A stretch of DNA of 64,000 nt from Streptomyces gardneri (GTDB taxonomy: Bacteria; Actinomycetota; Actinomycetes; Streptomycetales; Streptomycetaceae), in NCBI RefSeq assembly GCF_006539185.1, contig NZ_BJMN01000032.1, forward strand, positions 1 to 64,000, in the 5' to 3' direction. The notes below the pieces were generated by a model. That model was not told the origin of the DNA. It was given only the letters and a program-made list of their open reading frames with translations, and did not search any database. Within the stretch, counting starts at the first letter, position 1, and each line of letters begins with the position of its first letter. Shown here piece after piece: positions 33,564 to 41,911 of this stretch. A program made the translations under genes and the position numbers.

Positions 33564-33606
33564 GCGTCGTCTTGTCGTCATCCCGGTACGGCGCGTCTCG
33601 TCGGGT
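33564..33606 (-). promoter_or_regulatory. Guanidine-III riboswitch
   Basis: On the minus strand the sequence CCCGACGAGACGCGCCGT, then ACCGGGATGACGACAAGACG and ACGC, matches the guanidine-III (ykkC-III) aptamer consensus CCGGACGAGGTGCGCCGTACCCGG...ACAAGACG as I recall it, including the pseudoknot partners. It precedes gdx. Confidence 0.88.
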
Positions 33607-33634
33607 GTCACCAGGCTAGCAAAGAAAAAGCAAA

Positions 33635-33662
33635 GGCCCTGGTGACGACGGTCACCAGGGCC
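33635..33662 (-). terminator. Terminator of the GroES-like gene
   Basis: Perfect 12-bp stem GGCCCTGGTGAC / GTCACCAGGGCC with a T-rich tail (TTTGCTTTTTCTTT) on the minus strand. Confidence 0.9.
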
Positions 33663-33677
33663 CCGGAAAGCCTTCGG

Positions 33678-34016
33678 CTACAGATACAGCCCGGTCGAGT
33701 CCGTCGCACCCTGGAACCGGTCCGCGGCCACCGCGTGCAGATCCCGCTCCCGCATCAGTACGTACGCCACGCCCCGCACCTCGACCTCGGCACGATCCTC
33801 GGGGTCGTACAGCACCCGGTCACCGATCTCGACGGTACGGACGTTCTGGCCGACCGCGACCACCTCGGCCCAGGACAGGCGACGGCCGACGGCGGCGGTC
33901 GCCGGGATCAGGATGCCGCCGCCGGAGCGCCGCTCCCCCTCGGGGGAGTCGGTGCGGACCAGGACCCGGTCGTGGAGCATCCGGATGGGCAGCTTGTCGT
34001 GCGTGTTCTCGCTCAC
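33678..34016 (-). CDS. GroES family co-chaperonin-like protein
   Basis: 112 aa. It has the GroES beta-barrel pattern: LPIRMLHDRVLVRTDSPEGERRSGGGILIPATA, SWAEVVAVGQNVRTVEIGDRVLYDP and VRGVAYVLMRERDLHAV. The canonical GroES of Streptomyces lies with groEL1; this is a divergent stand-alone member. It may act as a co-chaperonin or have lost that role. Downstream it has a strong terminator, then the riboswitch-gdx unit. Confidence 0.85.
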   Translation of the reverse strand: MSENTHDKLPIRMLHDRVLVRTDSPEGERRSGGGILIPATAAVGRRLSWAEVVAVGQNVRTVEIGDRVLYDPEDRAEVEVRGVAYVLMRERDLHAVAADRFQGATDSTGLYL

Positions 34017-34062
34017 GGTCCGAACCTACCTGCCCGGGCGTGTCGCCCGTGGCGGGGAGGGG

Positions 34063-34383
34063 TCATCCCTTGCCCTTGCGGGACGAGGAAACGATCAGCC
34101 CCACCACCGCGACGGCGACGACCGCCGCCGGCACGACCCGCTCCAGGCGGGGCGCGCCGTCCTCGTGGGTGAAGCGGGCCTTCACGTCGGAGACGACCCG
34201 GTTGACGGCGACGAAGGCGCGGCCGACGGTCTGGTCGACCGTCGAGGCGACCTTGGCCTTGGCGTCCCCGATGATCGTCTTCGGGTGCACCCGAATGCCG
34301 ATCTCGTCGAGAGTGACGGCGAGCTGCTCGCGCCGGCGGACGATGTCCGCCTCGATCTGCGCAGGGGTCCTGGCGTCCGACAC
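34063..34383 (-). CDS. DUF3618 domain membrane protein
   Basis: 106 aa. The N-terminus DARTPAQIEADIVRRREQLAVTLDEI is the DUF3618 signature; an amphipathic middle helix and a C-terminal membrane helix (VVPAAVVAVAVVGLIVS) with a Lys-rich end follow. Usually encoded with phage-holin-type envelope proteins; function unknown. Divergent from bcp. Confidence 0.87.
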   Translation of the reverse strand: MSDARTPAQIEADIVRRREQLAVTLDEIGIRVHPKTIIGDAKAKVASTVDQTVGRAFVAVNRVVSDVKARFTHEDGAPRLERVVPAAVVAVAVVGLIVSSSRKGKG

Positions 34384-34525
34384 CGCGCTGCCTCCGTAGT
34401 CGTGTATCCGGTCGTTGACGGACAGTGTGTCAGCTCCACCCTCGATGGGCCTCGTCCGCCCCCCTTTGGGCGTCCGCCATTAGGCTCTGGACGCGTACGC
34501 GAACACTCCCGAGGAAGAGCGAGCC

Positions 34526-34999
34526 ATGAGCGAGCGACTGCAGCCCGGCGACACCGCCCCCGCCTTCACCCTGCCCGACGCGGACGGCAACGAGGTCTCC
34601 CTCGCGGACCACAAGGGCCGCAAGGTCATCGTCTACTTCTACCCGGCGGCCCTCACCCCCGGCTGCACGAAGCAGGCCTGCGACTTCACCGACAACCTGG
34701 ACCTGCTGACGGGCGCGGGCTACGACGTCATCGGCGTGTCCCCCGACAAGCCGGAGAAGCTGGCGAAGTTCCGCGAGAAGGAGAACCTGAAGGTCACGCT
34801 GGTCGGCGACCCGGACAAGACGACCCTGGAGGCGTACGGCGCCTTCGGCGAGAAGAAGCTGTACGGGAAGGTCGTGACGGGCGTGATCCGCTCGACGATC
34901 GTGGTCGACGAGGACGGGAAGGTCGAGCACGCCTTCTACAACGTGAAGGCCACGGGCCACGTCGCCAAGATCATCCGCGACCTGGGCGTCGAGGCCTGA
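34526..34999 (+). CDS. bcp: Thioredoxin-dependent thiol peroxidase (bacterioferritin comigratory protein)
   Basis: 157 aa, full length for Bcp/PrxQ. Peroxidatic Cys in YFYPAALTPGCTKQACDF (Cys47) with resolving Cys52 five residues later; FTLPDADGNEVSLADHKGRKVIVYF and STIVVDEDGKVEHAFYNVKATGH complete the fold. It reduces hydroperoxides with electrons from thioredoxin in the cytoplasm. Ribosome site GAGGAAG 9 nt upstream. Terminator at 35013-35047. Confidence 0.95.
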   Translation: MSERLQPGDTAPAFTLPDADGNEVSLADHKGRKVIVYFYPAALTPGCTKQACDFTDNLDLLTGAGYDVIGVSPDKPEKLAKFREKENLKVTLVGDPDKTTLEAYGAFGEKKLYGKVVTGVIRSTIVVDEDGKVEHAFYNVKATGHVAKIIRDLGVEA

Positions 35000-35012
35000 C
35001 ACCTCCCCTGAA

Positions 35013-35047
35013 ACGGCCCGCACCCCCGAAAGGGCGGTGCGGGCCGT
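35013..35047 (+). terminator. bcp terminator
   Basis: Perfect 12-bp stem ACGGCCCGCACC / GGTGCGGGCCGT, 14 nt beyond the stop. Confidence 0.85.
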
Positions 35048-35155
35048 TCCGCATGCCGGACGCGATATCCGTACGCGTTATGACGTGACCGTCCGATATT
35101 CGGCTCGTTACTCCGTACGAGGCCACGAACGGGTGGCCGGATCGGAGGGGGTCCG

Positions 35156-36154
35156 ATGGGGACGAGCGCGTACACGAGGGAACGACTTGGCGTCGCCGTA
35201 GCGGAGTCGAAGGGGTGGGCGGATCTCATGCGCCGCCTCGGCCTCAATGCGAGCGGAGGGCAACGCCGCTCATTGCAGTCAAAGGTTGCCAAGTACGGCA
35301 TCGACACCACCCACTTCAAGCAGCAGAGCCCCTGGCGCAAGTACACGGACAGTGCCATCGCCGAGGCGGTCGCCGCCTCTACGACGCTCCGCGAGGTCGC
35401 GCAGAGGCTCGGCGTCGCCCCGACAACCGGGACGCTCTCGCACATCAGCCGACGGATCGCAGCAGCCGGAATCGACGTGAGCCAGTTCCCCGGCCTGAAC
35501 CGCTCGACCACGGACCTTCCGTTCACCACGGCGGAGCTCCAGGCAGCCGCAGGGGCCACACAGAGCGTCCGGGCAATGGCTCGCCTGCTGGGCGTGGGCG
35601 ATGACGCCAGATCCCGCGCCGCACTCAGGCACATGCTCCGCGAGCGGGGAATCGACATCGCCCACTTCACCCACAGGCGCGTCGGTGTGCCAGAGGAGTG
35701 TGTGCGGGCAGCGGTAACCAATGCCACGAGCTTCGCCGACGTGATGCGCACGCTCGGCCTCCCCGTGACCGACCAGAATCACCGCCGGGTACGGCGGCGG
35801 GTGGCCGAGCTGAGCCTCGACACGTCGCACTTCAAGCGACGCACATGGGGCACAGTGCGGGTCGCAGCACCGAAGTCCATCGCGGCCACGGTTTTCCGGG
35901 TACGGCCAGAGGGCTCGTCGCGCGAGAACCGCGACCGGCTCCATCGCGCCCTCACCGAGGTGGGCGTTCCGTATCACTGCGTCGAGTGCGGGAACGAGGG
36001 TGCGTGGCGGGGACGGACCATCACTCTGCAGATCGACCACATCAATGGGAACTGGCTCGACAACCGTCGGGAGAACCTTCGTTACCTGTGCCCCAACTGC
36101 CACTCGATGACCGCAACATGGTGCCGAGGGGGCAACCGCCGCCAGACGACCTAG
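35156..36154 (+). CDS. HNH endonuclease with four N-terminal HTH-like repeats
   Basis: 332 aa. The C-terminus is an HNH nuclease: YHCVECGNEGAW ... TLQIDHINGNWLDNRRENLRYLCPNCHSM, with two zinc-type CxxC pairs and the DHxxG catalytic motif. Residues 1-235 hold four copies of a module of about 50 residues: LMRRLGLN...YGIDTTHF, VAQRLGVA...AGIDVSQF, MARLLGVG...RGIDIAHF, VMRTLGLP...LSLDTSHF. Each looks like a helix-turn-helix, suggesting extended DNA recognition. G+C is below that of its neighbours and the gene abuts a tRNA gene, so lateral entry is likely. The role could be a homing-type or defensive nuclease. Confidence 0.87.
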   Translation: MGTSAYTRERLGVAVAESKGWADLMRRLGLNASGGQRRSLQSKVAKYGIDTTHFKQQSPWRKYTDSAIAEAVAASTTLREVAQRLGVAPTTGTLSHISRRIAAAGIDVSQFPGLNRSTTDLPFTTAELQAAAGATQSVRAMARLLGVGDDARSRAALRHMLRERGIDIAHFTHRRVGVPEECVRAAVTNATSFADVMRTLGLPVTDQNHRRVRRRVAELSLDTSHFKRRTWGTVRVAAPKSIAATVFRVRPEGSSRENRDRLHRALTEVGVPYHCVECGNEGAWRGRTITLQIDHINGNWLDNRRENLRYLCPNCHSMTATWCRGGNRRQTT

Positions 36155-36205
36155 CAACGCCTCTGCCCACGCCAGCCGCCTGCCCGCTAGCATGGCAGGC
36201 GACCA

Positions 36206-36288
36206 GCGGCCTTGGCGGAACGGCAGACGCCTCGCGTTTAGGGCGCGATGGGAGCAATCCCGTGAGGGTTCGAATCCCTCAGGCCGCA
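36206..36288 (+). tRNA. tRNA-Leu(UAG)
   Basis: 83 nt. The acceptor stem GCGGCCT/AGGCCGC, anticodon stem TCGCG/CGCGA with loop TTTAGGG (anticodon TAG), long variable arm GGGA-GCAA-TCCC and T arm GAGGG-TTCGAAT-CCCTC identify a class II leucine tRNA. Discriminator A; CCA is not encoded. It reads CUA, a rare codon at this base composition. Confidence 0.95.
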
Positions 36289-36302
36289 CAAATCGTTAAA
36301 TC

Positions 36303-36339
36303 GAAGGCCCCACCTGAGATTCGTCCGAGTGGGGCCTTC
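36303..36339. terminator. Bidirectional terminator between tRNA-Leu and rdgB
   Basis: Perfect 10-bp stem GAAGGCCCCA / TGGGGCCTTC between converging genes. Confidence 0.8.
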
Positions 36340-36352
36340 ACCGTACGCCCCT

Positions 36353-36961
36353 TCAGCCCAGCAGTTCCTTCACCACCGGCACCAGCGCGCGGAACGCCTT
36401 GCCTCGGTGGCTGATCGCGTTCTTCTCCGACGGGGAGAGTTCGGCGCAGGTGACCTCGTGGCCCTCCGGCTGGAGGATCGGGTCGTAGCCGAAGCCGTTC
36501 GTGCCCGTGGGGGTGTGGCGGAGGGTGCCGCGCATCTGGCCCTCGACCACTCGTTCCGTGCCGTCCGGGAGGGCCAGGGCCGCCGCGCAGGCGAAGTGGG
36601 CCGCACGGTGTTCGTCGGCGATGTCGCCGAGCTGGGCCAGGAGCAGGTCCAGGTTCGCCCGGTCGTTGCCGTGGGTGCCGGCCCAGCGGGCCGAGAAGAT
36701 GCCGGGGGCGCCGTTCAGGACGTCGACGCAGAGTCCGGAGTCGTCGGCGACGGCCGGGAGTCCGGTGGCCTGGGCGAGGGCGTGGGCCTTGAGGAGCGCG
36801 TTCTCGGCGAAGGTGACACCGGTTTCCTTGACGTCGGGCACGTCGGGGTACGCGTCCGCGCCGACGAGTTCGAGGTCGAGGCCCGCGTCGGCGAGGATCG
36901 CGTGGAGTTCGGTGATCTTGCCCGCGTTGCGGGTGGCGAGGATCAGGCGCTGTCGGGTCAT
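36353..36961 (-). CDS. rdgB: RdgB/HAM1 family non-canonical purine NTP pyrophosphatase
   Basis: 202 aa. LILATRNAGKITELHAIL (nucleotide-binding SHR/NxxK motif), DVKETGVTFAENALLKA, VADDSGLCVDVLNGAPGIFSAR and GTNGFGYDPILQPEG, AELSPSEKNAISHRGKA are the complete family set. It hydrolyses dITP/XTP to monophosphates, keeping deaminated purines out of DNA. Cytoplasmic. Likely cotranscribed after rph and a small lipoprotein gene. ATG 36961 opens the first strand. Confidence 0.95.
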   Translation of the reverse strand: MTRQRLILATRNAGKITELHAILADAGLDLELVGADAYPDVPDVKETGVTFAENALLKAHALAQATGLPAVADDSGLCVDVLNGAPGIFSARWAGTHGNDRANLDLLLAQLGDIADEHRAAHFACAAALALPDGTERVVEGQMRGTLRHTPTGTNGFGYDPILQPEGHEVTCAELSPSEKNAISHRGKAFRALVPVVKELLG

Positions 36962-36969
36962 GCCCCCGA

Positions 36970-37350
36970 TTATCCCGGGGTGCAGACCTTCGCGATCTCG
37001 GTCGCTCCGTCGGTGATGGGCTGGATGTCCGGGGTGGTGTCGCCGTTCTTGACGGCCGTGCGGACGGACTCGACGCCCTTGGTGAGGTCGTCGACCGCCT
37101 TCGCGAGGTCGGCGTTGTCCGTGGTGTCCTTGAGGTTGCCGAGCTCGGTGCTGATCGAGTTCAGGGACTCCTCGATCTGCGTCGGGTCGTTGGAGGCGTT
37201 GGAGACGGCCTGTTCGAGCTTGCTCACGGACGTGGCTATCGCGTCGGCGGTCTTGACGCAGTCCATGGCGGTGTCGAGGGCTCCGCAGCCGCTCAGGACG
37301 GTGGTCAGTGCGGCGGCCGTGGCCACGGCGAGTGCGAGACGGCGCTTCAA
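36970..37350 (-). CDS. Small putative lipoprotein
   Basis: 126 aa with a TTG start (LKRRLALAVATAAALTTVLSGCG): a GAAGGA ribosome site lies 7 nt upstream, and lipobox VLSGC gives a mature lipoprotein. The mature part is helical and acidic with heptad-like spacing (VSKLEQAVSNAS, SISTELGNLKDTTD) and two Cys (MDCVK, KVCTPG) that could pair. It lies between rdgB (8 nt downstream) and the rph terminator. Function unknown. Confidence 0.7.
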   Translation of the reverse strand: MKRRLALAVATAAALTTVLSGCGALDTAMDCVKTADAIATSVSKLEQAVSNASNDPTQIEESLNSISTELGNLKDTTDNADLAKAVDDLTKGVESVRTAVKNGDTTPDIQPITDGATEIAKVCTPG

Positions 37351-37371
37351 GGCGGGTCCTTCCCCAGATGC

Positions 37372-37412
37372 GTACAGACATACAGACATGCAGGCGTACA
37401 GACGTGCGGACG
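37372..37412. repeat. Degenerate GTACAGACAT tandem repeat upstream of the lipoprotein gene
   Basis: About four imperfect 8-12-bp copies (GTACAGACAT, ACAGACATGC, GTACAGACGT) between the rph hairpin and the lipoprotein start. Confidence 0.55.
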
Positions 37413-37449
37413 GGCGGGCGCACGGAGCTTATCCGTGTGCCCGCCCGTC
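37409..37449 (-). terminator. rph terminator
   Basis: 17-bp stem GACGGGCGGGCGCACGG / CCGTGTGCCCGCCCGTC with one mismatch and a 7-nt loop, beginning 17 nt after the rph stop. Confidence 0.8.
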
Positions 37450-37465
37450 AGGACGCAGCCGGGGG

Positions 37466-38197
<732 letters not shown>

Positions 38198-38274
38198 GGG
38201 ACGAGCCTAGCCGTAGCCGTGGGCGGCGGGGGTCCCGGTCGCGCGGAGACGAAGGGCCCGTTCTCCTCATGACG

Positions 38275-38306
38275 AAGGGCCCGTTCCCCTGCCGGAACGG
38301 GCCCTT
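38275..38306 (-). terminator. Terminator of the PTS EIIB gene
   Basis: 13-bp stem AAGGGCCCGTTCC / GGAACGGGCCCTT. The left arm is also present as a direct repeat 23 bp away at 38248-38263, giving a possible alternative pairing. Confidence 0.8.
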
Positions 38307-38337
38307 GTCGACGTGAGCGGGTCGCTCACGTCAGGTC

Positions 38338-38571
38338 TCACATCAGGTCTTCGATCTCCGCGGCGATCGGGTCCGCGTCGGTGCCGATGACGACCTGGAT
38401 GGCGGTGCCCATCTTCACGACGCCGTGGGCGCCGGCGGCCTTGAGTGCGGCCTCGTCGACGAGCGCGGGGTTGACCACCTCGGTGCGCAGCCGGGTGATG
38501 CAGCCCTCGACCTCTTCGATGTTGTCGATGCCGCCCAGCCCGGCGACGATCTTCTCAGCCTTGGTGGCCAT
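38338..38571 (-). CDS. nagF: GlcNAc-type PTS EIIB component
   Basis: 77 aa. KIVAGLGGIDNIEEVEGCITRLRTEV contains the phosphorylated Cys of glucose-class EIIB, and the C-terminal MGTAIQVVIGTDADPIAAEI completes the domain. It passes phosphate from EIIA to the sugar carried by the EIIC proteins. Divergent from nagE1 across a DasR-type site. The equivalent S. coelicolor gene is nagF. ATG 38571 has AGGGAG upstream. Confidence 0.9.
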   Translation of the reverse strand: MATKAEKIVAGLGGIDNIEEVEGCITRLRTEVVNPALVDEAALKAAGAHGVVKMGTAIQVVIGTDADPIAAEIEDLM

Positions 38572-38743
38572 GTGTTTCTCCCTGTCCGTTCTGTTCGCGC
38601 GAGCGCGAATCTCGGCGCACCTGCGGTCCGCTTTGTCACGGTAACCCACGGTTGGCCCAACTTCGCGAGCGTATGCCGCCGTTCTGCCGAATGATGACGA
38701 TCACCGGCGGCCTGTCCTCAGCGGGCTCCCGGAGCCTACCGCA

Positions 38744-38759
38744 AGTGGTCTACACCAGT
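38744..38759. promoter_or_regulatory. DasR-responsive element (dre) between nagF and nagE1
   Basis: AGTGGTCTACACCAGT matches the DasR consensus ACTGGTCTAGACCACT at 13 of 16 positions, with both arms kept. DasR represses amino-sugar genes and is released by GlcN-6-P (known in S. coelicolor). Confidence 0.88.
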
Positions 38760-38806
38760 GTGCAACGAGACGCGGACCCGGCTTGTTCCGGGCAGGGAGG
38801 ACGCCG

Positions 38807-40105
38807 ATGAGTACCGACAGCGCCGCGGCAGCGCCGAAGAAGTCCGTGTGGGGCGGACTCTTCCAGGGCCTGCAGAAGATGGGGCGCAGCCTCCAGCTCC
38901 CCATCGCCGTCCTGCCGGCCGCTGGCATCATCAACCGGCTCGGCCAGCCGGACGTCTTCGGCGCCGAAGGTCTCGGCTGGGACAACGTCGCGAAGGTGAT
39001 GGCGGGCGCGGGCGGTGCTCTTCTCGACGGCAGTCTCGGCCTGCCGCTGCTGTTCTGCATCGGTGTCGCGATCGGCATGGCCAAGAAGGCGGACGGCTCG
39101 ACGGCGCTCGCGTCCGTCGTCGGGTTCCTCGTCTACTACACGGTGCTGCAGCAGTTCCCGAAGGACTGCCCCTCGGGCACGCAGGACATCGGTGGCGGCT
39201 GCCTGGCCACCGACGACTCCTTCGCCGGGTACACGTACCAGAATCCAGGTGTCTTCGGCGGCATCGTGATGGGTCTGCTCACCGCGTACCTCTGGCAGCG
39301 GTACCACCGGACGAAGCTGGTCGACTGGCTGGGCTTCTTCAACGGCCGGCGTCTCGTTCCGATCATCATGACGTTCGTGGCGATCGCGTTCGCCTCGCTC
39401 TGCCTGTGGGTCTGGCCGCCGATCGGTGACGGTCTGGAGAGCTTCAGCGACTGGCTGGTCGGGCTCGGTTCGTGGGGTTCGGGCATCTTCGGTCTGGCGA
39501 ACCGGGCGCTGCTGGTCATCGGCCTGCATCAGTTCCTGAACGTGCCGATCTGGTTCCAGTTCGGCACGTACGAGAAGCCGGACGGTACGACGGTCCACGG
39601 TGACATCCCGATGTTCCTGGCGGGTGACCCGAACGCCGGTCAGTTCCTGACGGGCTTCTTCCCGATCATGATGTTCGCGCTTCCGGCGGCCGCGCTGGCG
39701 ATCACCCACTGCGCCAAGCCGCATCGGCGCAAGGAGGTCGGCGGCATGATGCTGTCGGTCGCGCTGACCTCGTTCGTCACCGGCATCACCGAGCCGATCG
39801 AGTACTCGTTCCTCTTCATCGCCCCGCTGCTCTACGCGATCCACGCCGTACTCACGGGTGTGTCGATGGCCGTGACCTGGGCGTTCGGCGTGAAGGACGG
39901 CTTCAGCTTCTCGGCCGGCCTGATCGACTACGTGATCAACTGGAACCTCGCGACGAAGCCGTGGCTGATCATCCCGATCGGTCTGGCCTTCGCGGTCGTG
40001 TACTACGCGATCTTCCGGTTCGCGATCACCCGGTTCAACCTCCCGACCCCCGGCCGCGAGCCGGACGAGGTGGGGGACGAGATGGAGCGGGAGAACGTCA
40101 AGTGA
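38807..40105 (+). CDS. nagE1: PTS EIIC permease, glucose/GlcNAc family
   Basis: 432 aa with about ten membrane helices. GLFQGLQKMGRSLQLPIAVLPAAGIINRLGQPDVFG starts the EIIC domain; GLHQFLNVPIWFQFG, FFPIMMFALPAAALAI and FVTGITEPIEYSFLFIAPLLYAIH hold the sugar-site Glu/His region. EIIA and EIIB are not fused; EIIB is the divergent gene. Likely substrate GlcNAc or a related sugar. S. coelicolor nagE1 lacks a clear transport role. ATG 38807 has GGGAGGA upstream. Confidence 0.88.
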   Translation: MSTDSAAAAPKKSVWGGLFQGLQKMGRSLQLPIAVLPAAGIINRLGQPDVFGAEGLGWDNVAKVMAGAGGALLDGSLGLPLLFCIGVAIGMAKKADGSTALASVVGFLVYYTVLQQFPKDCPSGTQDIGGGCLATDDSFAGYTYQNPGVFGGIVMGLLTAYLWQRYHRTKLVDWLGFFNGRRLVPIIMTFVAIAFASLCLWVWPPIGDGLESFSDWLVGLGSWGSGIFGLANRALLVIGLHQFLNVPIWFQFGTYEKPDGTTVHGDIPMFLAGDPNAGQFLTGFFPIMMFALPAAALAITHCAKPHRRKEVGGMMLSVALTSFVTGITEPIEYSFLFIAPLLYAIHAVLTGVSMAVTWAFGVKDGFSFSAGLIDYVINWNLATKPWLIIPIGLAFAVVYYAIFRFAITRFNLPTPGREPDEVGDEMERENVK

Positions 40106-40170
40106 CCTCGCGAGCACCCTTCGGAGGGTGACCGATTCGGGGCTTTCGACCCCCTCGTAAGCCCTGCACA

Positions 40171-40200
40171 AGGCCCCTGGACCTGACGGTCCGGGGGCCT
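40171..40200 (+). terminator. nagE1 terminator
   Basis: Stem AGGCCCCTGGACC / GGTCCGGGGGCCT with a 4-nt loop, 65 nt beyond the stop. Confidence 0.75.
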
Positions 40201-40273
40201 CATGTCGTGCATTTCGCGCTATGGCTGAGCACACAAAATTCGCAGGTTCCTTATCTAAGTCTCACGTGCTAAA

Positions 40274-40289
40274 ACTGGTCTACACCACT
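40274..40289. promoter_or_regulatory. dre site 1 upstream of nagE2
   Basis: ACTGGTCTACACCACT matches the DasR consensus at 15 of 16 positions. Confidence 0.92.
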
Positions 40290-40290
40290 C

Positions 40291-40306
40291 ATTGGTGTAG
40301 ACCACG
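40291..40306. promoter_or_regulatory. dre site 2 upstream of nagE2
   Basis: ATTGGTGTAGACCACG lies 1 bp from site 1. A weaker GCGGTCCAGACCACCG follows at 40306-40321. Tandem sites suggest tight repression of the main GlcNAc carrier. Confidence 0.8.
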
Positions 40307-40391
40307 CGGTCCAGACCACCGCGTTCCACGAGACGTCGCCTCCCCCCGTGTTCACTGCCCTGGCGGCGCCTTGCCTTACTGGAGGAAGTTG

Positions 40392-41657
40392 ATGAGTACG
40401 GCCACCGCCCAGGCCGCCGCTCCCGCGAAGAAGCGCGGATCCGGCCTGTTCCAGGGCCTGCAGAAGGTCGGTCGCAGCCTGCAGCTGCCGATCGCCGTTC
40501 TGCCGGCCGCGGGTATCTTGCTCCGTCTCGGCCAGCCCGACGTCTTCGGCGCCGAAGGCCTCGGCTGGGACAAGGTCGCCGCCGTCTTCGCCACGGCGGG
40601 CGACGCGGTCTTCGCCAACATGCCGCTGCTGTTCTGCGTCGGCATCGCGATCGGCTTCGCGAAGAAGGCCGACGGCTCGACCGCGCTCGCCGCGCTGGTC
40701 GGCTTCCTGGTCTACAAGAACGTGCTCACCGCGTTCCCGACCTCCGAGGCCGTCGTCAACACGACCGCGAACAAGGGTGTCGACGTCGCCGCGACGTACA
40801 ACGACCCCAAGGTCTTCGGCGGCATCATCATGGGTCTGCTCGCCGCGGTCATATGGCAGCGGTACCACCGCACGAAGCTGGTCGACTGGCTCGGCTTCTT
40901 CAACGGCCGCCGGCTCGTCCCGATCATCATGGCCTTCGTCGGCACCATCATGGGTGTCGTCTTCGGTCTCCTCTGGGAGCCCATCGGTGGCGTGATCACC
41001 GACTTCGGCAACTGGATGACCGGCCTCGGCGCTCTCGGCTCCGGCATCTTCGGCGCGATCAACCGTGGCCTGCTCCCGGTCGGCATGCACCAGTTCGTGA
41101 ACACCGTCGCCTGGCAGGAGATCGGTTCCTTCACCGACTCCACCGGCGCCGTCTGGCACGGCGACCTGCCGCGCTTCTTCCACGGTGACCCGTCCGCCGG
41201 TCAGTTCATGTCCGGCTTCTTCCCGATCATGATGTTCGCGCTGCCGGCCGTCGCCCTGGCGATCACCCACTGCGCCCGCCCCGAGCGCCGCAAGGTCGTC
41301 GGCGGCATGATGTTCTCGCTCGCCCTGACCTCGTTCGTCACGGGCATCACCGAGCCCATCGAGTTCGCGTTCATGTTCCTGGCGCCGCTGCTCTACGTGA
41401 TCCACGCGGTGCTCACCGCCGCCTCGATGGTCATCACGTCGGCCCTCGGCGTGCACCACGGCTTCACCTTCTCCGCCGGTGCGCTGGACTACTTCCTGAA
41501 CTGGACGTACGCCTCCAAGCCGTGGCTGATCATCCCGATCGGCCTCGCGTTCGCGGCGATCTACTACGTGGTCTTCCGCTTCGCGATCACCAAGTTCAAC
41601 ATCATGACCCCGGGCCGCGAGCCCGAGGAGGAGATCGAGGACCTCACCAAGGCGTGA
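40392..41657 (+). CDS. nagE2: GlcNAc-specific PTS EIIC permease
   Basis: 421 aa, about ten membrane helices; paralogue of nagE1 along its whole length (GLFQGLQKVGRSLQLPIAVLPAAG, GMHQFVNTVAWQEIG, FVTGITEPIEFAFMFLAPLLYVIH). The S. coelicolor homologue is the principal GlcNAc transporter that initiates the DasR development signal. Preceded by two good dre sites and one weak one. ATG 40392 has GGAGGAAG. A strong terminator follows, so it is not cotranscribed with the glycocin genes. Confidence 0.9.
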   Translation: MSTATAQAAAPAKKRGSGLFQGLQKVGRSLQLPIAVLPAAGILLRLGQPDVFGAEGLGWDKVAAVFATAGDAVFANMPLLFCVGIAIGFAKKADGSTALAALVGFLVYKNVLTAFPTSEAVVNTTANKGVDVAATYNDPKVFGGIIMGLLAAVIWQRYHRTKLVDWLGFFNGRRLVPIIMAFVGTIMGVVFGLLWEPIGGVITDFGNWMTGLGALGSGIFGAINRGLLPVGMHQFVNTVAWQEIGSFTDSTGAVWHGDLPRFFHGDPSAGQFMSGFFPIMMFALPAVALAITHCARPERRKVVGGMMFSLALTSFVTGITEPIEFAFMFLAPLLYVIHAVLTAASMVITSALGVHHGFTFSAGALDYFLNWTYASKPWLIIPIGLAFAAIYYVVFRFAITKFNIMTPGREPEEEIEDLTKA

Positions 41658-41677
41658 GCCCGCCCGCCTGACGAAAC

Positions 41678-41726
41678 GTCGGCCTTCAGGACCTGCTCGT
41701 GGTCCTGGAGGCCGACTTTCTTTTTT
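41678..41726 (+). terminator. nagE2 terminator
   Basis: GTCGGCCTTCAGGACC / GGTCCTGGAGGCCGAC, 16-bp stem with one mismatch, followed by TTTCTTTTTT. This is one of the few textbook intrinsic terminators in the window and it separates the PTS from the glycocin genes. Confidence 0.93.
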
Positions 41727-41911
41727 CCGGGTGCATGCCGGAGTCACGGGCCCGGGAATTGCCACCGGGGCGACCTGACAAACTCACGGACAAGATCACG
41801 CACATTCCTTCCCCCCTTCATAGGATTAGACCAATCGAGCCGGGGGAAACCGCTCGGCGCACCATCCCGACGGGCATGACCGGCCCGTCACGACCAGGAA
41901 AAGAGAAGCAC
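41727..41911 (+). promoter_or_regulatory. Probable glycocin promoter region
   Basis: 185 bp between the nagE2 terminator and the precursor start; less G+C-rich than the surroundings. TAGGAT at 41821-41826 is a -10 candidate but no good -35 stands at 16-18 bp. No dre-like sequence seen. GGAAAAGAG precedes the ATG. Confidence 0.4.

Noticed and set aside
36206..36288. Integrative element attachment site at tRNA-Leu
   Set aside because: No integrase gene and no second copy of the tRNA 3' end was found within several kb; only the neighbouring HNH gene suggests mobility.
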